From contig CM050450.1 of NCBI GenBank assembly GCA_027563935.2, positions 12,073,957-12,137,956 of the forward strand: a stretch of 64,000 nt of DNA, given 5' to 3'. The notes under the pieces are model-generated. The model worked only from the letters and a program-made list of their open reading frames with translations. It was not told where the DNA came from and made no database searches. The translations under genes and the position numbers were made by a program. Below, piece after piece: positions 31,102 through 41,052 of this stretch (position 1 is its first letter; each line of letters starts with the position of its first letter). This DNA comes from Costus lasius. Taxonomy: Eukaryota; Streptophyta; Magnoliopsida; Zingiberales; Costaceae.

Positions 31102-31835
31102 TAGGGGTGGGTAATCGGTAAAAAATGATGCCGAATTTATTGATTAAAAAATTTTGAATCGATATCGAATTGAATAAGGAAATTACTAAATAATTATCGA
31201 ATTGAATTTATCAAAAAAGTTTGATAAATTCGATATCGATTTAAATTATTTTTTATAAAAATATATGTTGAAACATTAAATTTCAAACATGTGTGCAGCA
31301 TATTTTGATGAATTCATGCAAGTTCATTATGTGTAGCAATTGTTCATTTGCCACATCAATTCTAAATCCCAGTAATGTCTTGATGATTGAAATTAGAAAT
31401 TAAGTAATGCAATGTATCAATATAACTACAAGTGTAGGGTCAAAAAGTGTTACATTGAAAATGTAATATGACTTTTATTAAATTCACCTTAAATTAATAA
31501 GACTTAATGTTTAATGGGTTCCGGGTTCCAATGAGCGCAAGTACTTATTGTTATTTACCCCTAAAATTAGGGAATTTTTGATTAAGAGATCTATACTATG
31601 AAATGAAATGCAAGATTAAACAATTTTATTCATGAATATTATGAAAGTACATGACTTATCATGAAAGCAAAGAATGTTTATCAAATATTTTGTCTTGCGA
31701 CAACTTATCAGGTCTTTGAAGTTGGGAATATCCAACCTTGGCAACACGATGTCATATTGAGGAACTACGCCCCGATGGTAAACATCGACGTACGCACCTC
31801 CGAAACAATATTCCATCATGGTGCATTAAGGCATG

Positions 31836-32335
31836 TTGGATATTGGAATTTGGAAGATCATCCGGCCTTGATGGTGTGTTGGATGTTTGATTTGGGAAAA
31901 TTATCCGGCCTCACGGCGTGTTGGATAATTTAATTTGGAAATTATCCGGCCTTGCGGCGTATTGGATAATTTAATTTGAGAAATTACCCGGCCTTGCGGC
32001 TTATTGGATAATTTGAATTTGGGAAAATTACCCGGTCTCATGACTTGTTGTATAATTAAATTTGGGAGAATTACCCGGTCTTACGACTTGTTGGATAATT
32101 TAATTTGGGAAATTATCCGGCCTTGCGGCGTATTTGATAATTTAATTTGAGAAAGTACCCGGCCTTGCGGCTTATTGGATAATTTGAATTTGGAAAAATT
32201 ACCCGGTCTCATGACTTATTGGATAATTTAATTTGGGAAAATTATCCGATCTCACGACTTGTTGGACAATTTAATTTGAAAAAATTACTCAGTCTCACGA
32301 CTTGTTGGATAATTTAATTTGAAAAATAATACTTC
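31836..32335 (+). repeat. Minisatellite in left arm, 42-44-bp units, about 11 copies
   Basis: Unit TTGGATAATTTAATTTGGGA followed by AATTATCCGGCCTTGCGGCG or AATTACCCGGTCTCATGACT. Units alternate between CCGGCC-GCGGC and CCGGTC-GACTT types in a repeated order of about four units, so there is a higher-order pattern. A bracket module (GAGGAACTACGCCCCGA, ATCGACGTA(C/T)GCACCTCC) lies at 31755-31801 and 32358-32405 in the same orientation on both sides. Confidence 0.93.
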
Positions 32336-32699
32336 AGCCTTAGTGAACGCAACGTCATATTGAGGAACTACGCCCCGACGTTAAATATCGACGTATGCAC
32401 CTCCCAAACAATACTTGATCGCAATGCACATGGGCTTTCGACATTATGTTAGGTGAATGTGCGATCGTTTTTCTTGAGAATTTTCTTTTAGAATCAACAT
32501 TTAGATATGACTTGAGTTGTTTGAATCGTTTGCCGAGTAGTTGCACCAATGATAGATTTTAATATTTTTTTTTATTCGATTTTGACATTTAGTCAAATGT
32601 GAGTAATTGAATTTTGAGAAGGTGGCTCTGTCACTTTATTTTTTATACCATGCATATTTTTTATTTTTATTTTATTTTTATTTGGTATTATTATCATTG

Positions 32700-33620
32700 T
32701 CACTTTACTCTTCCACACGACTCCGCGTCCAGCGAGAAGCTCAAGGAGAGGAGTAATGGAGCCGTTGAAGGAAGAGAGGGAACTAATCCTCTTGGTGAAG
32801 ATGCCAACTCGTGTCGGAGGAAGAGGAAGCTGGGAGTGGCGGCGACGTTTATTTGTTGCGGATGGGTCGAGCGATAGCATCGACGAGTTCTCTATAGGCA
32901 TCAACAGAGGAAGCAGCGTCGGCCGGTTGCTGTGAAGCCGATTTGGGGAAGATCCTCTGGCGTCGAGAGCTGTTGCAGAAGCTGCAATTTCACCACCGGA
33001 TTTGAATCCCAGGAAAGACGGAGGGCGAGTTGCCGTATATCTATGGTGGAGAACACGCTAAGCTAGCGGTTCGTCCGTGGAAGAGATGGCGTCGTCTTCG
33101 TCCATGCTGCTGATGGTGGAGGTGGTTTGTTGAGGAGTTGTCTGAAACGGATTGCTAAGGGGCGAATTTGCTGAGGAATTTTTTGGGGCGAATTTGTTGA
33201 CGACGCCCGTTAGCAATGGTAGAAGGAATGGCATCGACGATGGCGGAGCAGTGATCCCTGCAGGGCGACTCAAAGGAAGATGGAGTTGTTGCCGCGATTC
33301 ATCCGTCTGTGTAAGGATGCGTTCTGCACCGCACATTGCCTACTGGAGATTCACGCATACAATTTTTAGCTTCAGGATTTGGGGACATGCGGCGATACAT
33401 TGAAGACAAATCAGGTTAGATTGGATCCGCTGATGCTGGATCTTCCCTAGACTTTGGATTTGAGCTTCGGTTAGGGCTCAATTTTGATGCCGCATTTTGC
33501 CTTGAGTAATTTCATGATCCTTGGTTTAATTTCCTGCAGTCCTTCGGCGTAGAACATTCACCATCAAGCGTTGTTGGATATTCAAAGGGGAACAGGTGCT
33601 GTTTCTTTTATTCGTCTCCT
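32700..33620 (+). other. GC-rich exon-like block inside the foldback element
   Basis: About 0.7 kb with codon-like composition inside AT-rich DNA. An ATG at 32756 opens a 57-codon frame (MEPLKEERELILLVKMPTRV). Further on there is a possible internal exon flanked by TTTCCTGCAG and GTGCTG at about 33539-33595 (frame FGVEHSPSSVVGYSKGN). I do not recognise either product. Transposons of this class can capture host gene pieces; that is an inference here. Confidence 0.3.
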
Positions 33621-33849
33621 CGAATTTCATGCCTTGACTTTGATATTTGCGAGGATTCTTCTGATCACCGAGATTTTCGATTCATTCTTTTATTTTGTCA
33701 TTGTTATTGTTTGAACTTGGCAGATTACAGTCCTCTTTTATTAGTCTCCTATGTCCTCTTTTTATTCGTTTCTCCAGCCGTCTGTTTTTGTTCTCCTCGA
33801 CTGTGGCTTTTGTTCACAGCTTATGAATGCATCCAGTTCTTCCTCTCTT

Positions 33850-34275
33850 CTTTCTTTCATTCACGCCTCTTTTTTTTTCTGTTTTTTTTTTATCCTCGCG
33901 CATCATTCTCATGGAGAGGGGGTTGAACATGATATAATCATGAACAACATAGTTCTTACTCTTTTTTTTTTTTATTCACGCCTTTCCTTTTTTTACTCTT
34001 TTTTTTTATATCCTCACACATCACTCTTGGGGGAGGGGTTGAACATGATTAATCATGAACAACAAAATCCTTCCTTTCTTCTTCCTTTATTTACGCCTCT
34101 CTTTTTTACTCTCTCCTTTTCTTTGTCTTAATCATGAACAACAAAATTCTTCCTTTCTTCTTTCTTTATTTATGCCTCTTTTTTGTTTACTCTCTCATTT
34201 TCTTTGTCCTCGCACGTCACTCTTGGGGGAGGGGTTGAACATGATTAATCATGAACAACAGAGTTCTTACTCTTA
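33850..34275. repeat. Pyrimidine-rich tandem repeat, about 105-bp unit, 3-4 copies
   Basis: Units share GGGGGAGGGGTTGAACATGA, (T)AATCATGAACAACA, CTTTCTTC and TTTACGCCTCT. The third unit lacks the CTCTTGGGGGAGGGG part. ORFs through this block reflect the repeat and are not protein-like. Confidence 0.8.
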
Positions 34276-35697
34276 CTTTAAAAAAATCATACCCAAGAAA
34301 AAGGTCTCGTTAAAAAAATCTAAGAGAGAAATAGTTAAAAAAAGTATCGTTGTAAGAATCCAGAGTTGGTTTGTTACCTCTCTAAGAGTTTTGTTTACAA
34401 TCTGCTATCGCTGAAGTAAAAAGCTTTGTTCGGATGGTGAACGGGAGAACTCTATGAAGCTGTATAATCTGAAGAAAATTCTTGTCAATTCACAATGAAA
34501 TTCGGTTGGGGTAAACAGTCGAAAAAAAGGGGAATTCAGAGGAACCCAGAATTGCTTACAGATGATGAAAGGAATAATTTTGTGGGTTGCGAAATTCATA
34601 GAGGAGAAAGTCTTAGCGAAACAAAGAGGGGAAGAAAGAAACAATAACAACAAAAGAGAACGGATCCTACCTCAGCGAATTTGTTTGTCTCCGCCGTGGA
34701 TTGGGAAGCACGAGCAAAATTTCAATCAGTCAAACTTTTAACTAGATTTTATTCCAAAAAAATTAGATGCATCTGGATTCGAGAAGGACTCAAGTGGAAC
34801 CTCTCTCACGCTGATAATAATTAGCCTCCATGATAGCACAGATTGAGGATGCGATCAAACAAACAAGGGAAATCAGCATGGTCAATGACCTCCTTTCCAT
34901 TGATGGCCTGGTCCCTCTGATCCGTTACTTTAAAATTTCTGATGCCTTAACTGAAATTAGTGGAAATTTTACCAGATTTAATTCTTTCCATAAAACAGGA
35001 AGGAACTGTCTTGTTATCTGATCAATAGACACACCGGATCTAATTTGACTAAACTTAGACTCTGCCATCGCCTCGGATCTTGGCTTCTCGTGGCTTATAC
35101 TGCATCTGACAATAGCGCTAACTTGGTTCTTCAGTGGCGCAGCAAGGCTATCAATCAAATGACCACTGAAAAGCTTGAAGCGGCTATACGCAGATAGAGC
35201 TCAAAATACGATAGAGTGCGGCTGGCTGGACCGCCAAGGTGTGCAAGGCTACTGCAACTGTTCTGTGGAAGGACCATCTTGGTGCTTCAAAGAGAGAAAA
35301 CACCCCAGCTGCTGCCTGATAGATGGAGGATTGAGAAGGGAGGCGTCATCTCATCGCCTCCTTATTCATGCCTCTATGACTTATTCCTCGTCTTCAAAAC
35401 CATCTGCCTTATGGTGGACATTCAACTTGATTTACCACTGTTTTCGGTTGTTTCCATCTCCTCTCCGGGCGAGTCACTACAAATTCGCCTGAGTCTACCC
35501 TACTGCAGATGAATGCCGCCGGGAGATCCCCCTCAAATTAATTACACAGCAATCCACCCGACACCATCCCCACCCCCCCCCCCCCCAAAAAAAAAGCGCG
35601 TCTTCACCTTCCCCTGCTTTTCCTCGTCATCACCACCTCATCAACAAACAACTGACGATCACTCCCAGTAGTGTCGTCGTCTCTCTTCCCCTGGCAA
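34276..35697. other. Interior of foldback element, no recognised gene
   Basis: Mixed composition with short ORFs on both strands that I cannot assign (for example at 34830-35021 plus, 35175-35492 plus, 34925-35158 minus). A homopolymer junction of C14 followed by A9 lies at 35573-35595. It may be captured or decayed sequence. Confidence 0.4.
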
Positions 35698-35702
35698 CCT
35701 CA

Positions 35703-37864
35703 TGTTACACCTCGAATTTAGCAATGTGTAAAATCCAATAAGAGCGGAAGAAAAATATATCTTTTATTAAAGCAATTGCAAATCTGACTAACTAACATCC
35801 AAGAAGATTTACAACTGATTCAATTGATTCAACTAGCTACTACAGAAAATCTACATAAAAGCAACTAACAACTAAACTCTAACAGCTAACTCATGGATTC
35901 TTGCCACCTGAATCTTCAAGCATAACTGCGCTTACGGGGATTTACTAGATGACCTGACTCCTCCTGATCTGCCACTGCACAACATCCCTCACGGGTTAGC
36001 ACAAAAATGCTAAGCAAGCCTCTCCCCAGAAGAAAGGGTAGTCCCTTAGATCCAAAGGAGGGAAAACTAGCAAAAAAATATAAATGATAAGATGACAACA
36101 AGCTGAATACTGTAAACTGAAATATAACTGAAAGAGCTGAAACAATTTGGTACAATTTGGTTAATAAGAGATCAATAATATTATGCAAGGAAACACTATG
36201 AGGAATACCTACTGGCTCGTGAGGTCGTCACCCCGAATACGCATGATAAGATGAATCATTCACCTTACATGGTGAACAAACGCACTACCATGCGTCATGA
36301 ATCCCGGTGTATGCTAACTTGGGACCCCGATCTGTCCACAGAGTGGATACTACTGGGTATGTGCTCAATAACATGCAACTGTTCACAAATATACTGTCCA
36401 CAACGTGGATACTGAAAACATTAACTTGCTTGAAACATACTTGACTAGTAGTGAACAATTGAAAACATACATGGCAACTGGCAAATCTTTGTTATGCATA
36501 GGATACTATACTATTTGAGCCAATGAAAATAACGATAACAAGCTTTTATATACAGAAATCTGGTTTGAGGTCTTACCTCCAAAAAGCCAAGAAAAACGAT
36601 GCAAGCCAAATAGTTGTTCAATCACTCTGAAATACAAATTTGTACATGAATTCTATCAAATAAGTTTCAAACTAAAAAACAGAGACTACCAACAGAAGCG
36701 AAACAACTCAAAACCTAGGGAACCGATCATGGATTCAGTGAACCGGACACAGAACCCACTAAACCACTCAGGATTGCAGTGAACCGGTCAGATTCAACCC
36801 GAACCAAGCCAAACCGACACTTAAAACCTAAATTACACAAAATATGTGAGTCATCTAAGGACACACAGGATACCATTGGATAGACAATTTGACAAGCTTT
36901 CCAAAGGCTACCTGAACCGGCCAAGATTCGACCTAATCAGGGTCGAACCGGTCGAAATACCAAAACTGGGCCGAAATTGAAATTGAACCGCCCAAACTGT
37001 TGAGTCGGACCAAATCAATTCCAAACTCAGCGAACCGGGTTTATTTCAAATAAACCAAACTCAATTTCCCGAAATCAAACTGGACAAACATCCACCGCTT
37101 GCGTCGACGAGCTCCTAAGGGCGCGTCGAGCGTCCGTTCTCTGTCAGATTTCACCATGAAGCTTCCGACGTCGCCAGAAAGCTTCACAGCTACCTGCGGC
37201 GAGCTTTCGACGCACGGTCGAAGCCCTCGCAACAGCCGCCAGTATCGACGGTAGCGTCGCCACCGTCGACACACCAAAACCTATCTAAAACGAAACGGAA
37301 CTTCACCAAAACCTAAATGAAGCACGCTTACCTTGCTACGAAGCTGTATCGTAGCCCAGAACAGAGATATCGTTGTCGTCGGCTGCACAAAAGGCGGAAA
37401 CGGCTGCAACTCCGATGATCTCCTTCAAGCTCTGATTTCTCCCTCCTGGCGGCGCGTTGCGGCTCGAAGAGTCTTTAGGTTAAACGACGAACTAGGGCGA
37501 ACAAAAGCCCCCTTAAATAAACGAGAAGCGCGTCCAAAAAATAGTGAAGGCGCGGCGGCGACTCGGCCACCGCAAACTTCGGAGACGACGACGATTCGAC
37601 TCATCGCCCAAAACAAAACCGAAAATTCGAATCAAAACAAACTGGCGCAGTTTAATACTGAAAACACAACTAGCCTGGTGGTTCGGCTGAACCACAACCA
37701 AGATCGCGTCGCGGGTTCGAGCCCCCGCGCACGCAAAATCGGTTTTAACGAAAAACTATACTTTTAAACCTTCTAAAAATTCTGAAAAAATATAGAAAAA
37801 TAAAAATCAAAAATTCAATTTTCTAAAATTATTCTTTTTTTTTTCAAAAATCTGGGATATAACA
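35703..37864 (-). mobile_element. Solo LTR, 2.2 kb, with CCTCA target duplication
   Basis: Starts TGTTACACCTCGAA and ends GGGATATAACA, flanked by CCTCA on both sides (35698-35702, 37865-37869). An AATAAA signal read on the minus strand (near 35762-35768) lies close to the left end, so sense is minus. A tRNA T-arm-like hairpin (GGTTCGAGCCC at 37714-37724) lies near the U3 end. No internal coding domain is present. It is nested in the foldback element and is therefore younger than it. Confidence 0.75.
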
Positions 37865-38514
37865 CCTCACCCCATTATGTCGTAAAAAGTACAGCATCTT
37901 GCTGGAAAATCGAATCATTAACATCACAACTGCTTGCAAATTTGCCGTCGTGTCATCTCGATGGAACTCCGGTGACCTTCGACACCATCTCGCCAGAAAA
38001 CGCTGGTGCCATCTATGGCAGTCGTCGACTCCATCACTCCTCTGCAAGCCCCTCATCGAAGGCAGCAAAAATCGATCTTCAGCGGCTTTCCTAGGCTCGA
38101 ATCCGGATCATTCCTCCACGCAGCTACAGCAAGATGAAAACACTGAAAGAGTAACTTTACTCTTTCGTGAGCAAACACCAAAAACAAAAAAATTGATAAA
38201 AAAAAAATAATAGTAATAAATATAAAAAAAAACATGTGTCATACAAAATAATCTTATGACTGGTTTAGTCACTTTGAACGGGGCTCACCATTGTGTCTAG
38301 CCACTTTGCTAAATGATTTGAACTTGGCTCGAAGCCGCTTCTAGCCAAATGTCAACTCCAAAATAAAATAATTAAAACATTGTCAAAATTAAATATTTCA
38401 CATACTGAAAGCCTTGGTGCATCACAATGAAGTATTGTTTGGGAGGTGCGTACGTCAATGTTTATCATCGGGGCGTAACTCCTCGATATGACGTTGCGTT
38501 CGTTAAGGCTAAAG

Positions 38515-39255
38515 TATTTTTCCAAATTTAATTATCCAATACGCCGCAAGGCCAGATAATTTTCAAATTAGATTATCCATCACGCCGCAAGGCCGGATAA
38601 TTTCCAAATTAGATTATCCATCATGCCGCAAAGCCGGGTAATTTCCCAAATCAAATTATCCAACAAGTCGCAAGACCGAATATTTCCAAATTAAATTATC
38701 CAACAAGTCGTAAGACCGGATAATTTTCTCAAATTTAAATATCCAACAAGTCGCAAGACTGAATATTTCCAAATTAAATTATCCAACAAGTCGTAAGACC
38801 GGATAATTTTTTCAAATTTAAATATCTAATAAGTCGCAAGACCGAATATTTTCAAATTAAATTATCCAACACGCCGCAAGGCCGGGTAATTTTCCCAAAT
38901 TAAAATATCCAACAAGTCGCAAGGCCGGATATTTTCTTCAAATCCAAATTATCCAACAAGTCACAAGACCGGATATTTTTAAATTCAAATTATCCAACAC
39001 GCCGCAAGGCCAGGTAATTTTCCCAAATTTAAATTATCCAATACGCCGAGAGGCCGGGTAATTTTCCAAATTTAAATATCCAACAAATCGCAAGACCGAA
39101 TGTTTTTAAATTCAAAATTACCCAACAAGCCATAAAGTCGGATAATTTTCCTCAAACTAAATTATCCAACACGCCGCAAGGCCCAGTAATTTTCCAAATC
39201 AAAACATCCAACAAGCCGTAAGGCCGGATGATCTTCCAAGTTCCAATATCCACTT
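38515..39255 (-). repeat. Minisatellite in right arm, inverted, about 17 units
   Basis: Same 42-44-bp family as the left arm in reverse complement (TTATCCAACACGCCGCAAGG, CCGGATAATTTTC). The bracket module GGGAGGTGCGTACGT...ATCGGGGCGTA occurs on both sides (38440-38480 and 39288-39328). The array is longer than its partner, so the arms have changed copy number independently. Confidence 0.93.
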
Positions 39256-39962
39256 GCCTTAATACATTACGATGGAATATTGTTTGGGAGGTGCGTACGT
39301 TGATGTTTATCATCGGGGCGTAGTTCCTCAATATGACATCATGCTGCCGAGGCCGGATAGTATCTCGGATTCGAACATCTAATATGTCATCGCAAGACCA
39401 AGCACAAATACAAAGCTATCCAAATTAATAAAAGTTTCTCTCTTTTGTCACTTATGTCTTATGTCAAGTTATATATTTTCAGAATACTCATGAATAAAAT
39501 TGCTTAGTCTTGTATTCATAATATAGATCTCTTAATCAAAGGTGCCCTAATTTTAGAGTTAATTAACAATGAGGGCTTGCGCTCATCGAAAGCTAGATCC
39601 GATTAAACAATAAGCCTTATTAATTTAAGGTGAATTTAATAAAGATTATATTACATTTTTAATATAACACTTTTTGACTCCACAATATAATAATATTTTT
39701 TTATTTTTAAATATTTATTAAATAAAATTTAATAATTTTAATTCACATCAATAAATTTGATAATTTACCATATTGATTTATTAAATTTATTAATTTAATA
39801 CTTAGTATTGATGAATTTAATTTTTACCGAATTAAAAAATAAAAAATCGATATCAAAAACTAAATTTTAGAAAATATATTACCATTACTAAATTAAATTT
39901 ACCGATTGGTAAATCGATAAAAACCAAATACACCAAAAAGTTTGCCCACCCCTAACTGTTTT

Positions 39963-40893
39963 AAAATTTTCTAAACTATTTTTACAATTCTAATTATAAA
40001 AAAAGAGCTCATTATCTAGATAATAGAGCTTCCCTAGTCTTTAGGGAAGCGTACTACCTCTCTCATACTTGGGCAGCATATCTTTACACAACCAATGATT
40101 GTATATTTGCCTCTTATTTCTAAGTAATACATTAAATTTAGTTGAGGTGACACTAGACCCTGGAAGGTATATGACTGCTTGAAGGACGCCTTATTCGACT
40201 AAGATATTCACGTAAACCATGCTGCGAATGATGGCATCTGGGCATACTCCATAATCCGCAGATTGGTATAGGGGCAAAAGCTACAACAGATGCATCTCCG
40301 ATGCTTCGCAACAGCCGAGTACAAGTAGATAAAACATAGCTTGTACTGTGGTAGTGCTAATTTTGAGACCTAAAAATGAGCTTATTTGCTTCCTGACCAT
40401 CCAGCAATGAGGCGTGTCAAGAGTAGGAAAACTGCATAAGCAAAAGCTATTTGCAAAAATATATGGGTATACATTTTTACCTCTTGAGAGTGGAGTTATA
40501 TGCCAAATATAGATATATTACTTACCTGAACATTCATGAATATAAAGATTTACATCTAATTCACATGCAACTTGTAAATGAATGATCACTGTAATTTACA
40601 AAACAAAATCACAGCAATGCTTCCTCAGCTAAGCTTGTCATGTTAGTTTAGATCATCACGTTGTAATCATTGAGCAACGAGTAGTTCAATGAGTACCTAC
40701 AAGCCGATGTAGTCTCATTTTGCTTGCCTTTCTGCAGCACGATAAATAAGCACTAACAATCTCCATCAAAACCGATTCAGAAACCATCATTAGACAAGCA
40801 ATACAGCCACTGAAAGGGATGGTTATTACACTGTACAAATACACAACCGCAACTCACCACACCCAAACCCAACAACTTACAAGCAAAAATAAT
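39963..40893. other. Intergenic DNA and probable CLASP 3' UTR
   Basis: AT-rich, with no ORF of note. The part next to 40893 should hold the CLASP 3' UTR on the minus strand. I see no single strong poly(A) signal. Confidence 0.5.
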
Positions 40894-41052
40894 CTAATGG
40901 CAAGCATCAATTGGTGCACCAGATCTTGCCTGTGAAATACGGTTTGCATAGATTGTCACAAGACGTAGCTGCGTGCTACTTAGACCCTCCAAATATGGTA
41001 GAAACGACTTGCCGAGCTTAATATAGATTTCCACCAAACAGAAAACAACAGT
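40894..41052 (-). CDS. CLASP: CLASP last exon
   Basis: Encodes [20 protein letters not shown], then [18 protein letters not shown] and the end APIDACH before TAG. This tail is the most conserved part of plant CLASP. The acceptor is ATTTTCAG. The next exon lies 3.1 kb away, at 44196. Confidence 0.93.
   Translation of the reverse strand, partial: TVVFCLVEIYIKLGKSFLPYLEGLSSTQLRLVTIYANRISQARSGAPIDACH

Larger units (their letters stand above)
31102..39954. mobile_element. Foldback-type element with long inverted arms, hAT-like ends
   Basis: Left end TAGGGGTGGGTAATCGG (31102), right end CCCACCCCTA (39945-39954), flanked by ACTGTATC (31094-31101) and ACTGTTTT (39955-39962), an 8-bp target with two mismatches. 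These ends and an 8-bp duplication fit hAT transposons. Left arm (31102 to about 32600) and right arm (about 38260-39954, inverted) share long blocks: GTCAAAAAGTGTTA, TTCACCTTAAATTAATAAG, GATTAAGAGATCTAT, and the minisatellite with its brackets. The interior (32600-38260) has GC-rich exon-like sequence, a C/T-rich tandem repeat and a nested solo LTR. No transposase ORF was seen, so it would be non-autonomous. It may instead be two related elements inserted in opposite orientation. Confidence 0.5.

Noticed and set aside
31836..32335. CRISPR-like array
   Set aside because: Repeats are contiguous minisatellite units without unique spacers, in plant nuclear DNA.
33711..34414. Membrane-protein ORFs rich in Phe, Leu and Ser
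   Set aside because: They are translations of a pyrimidine-rich tandem repeat.
37700..37735. tRNA gene
   Set aside because: Only a T-arm-like hairpin and B-box are present; no acceptor stem, D-arm or anticodon arm could be drawn.
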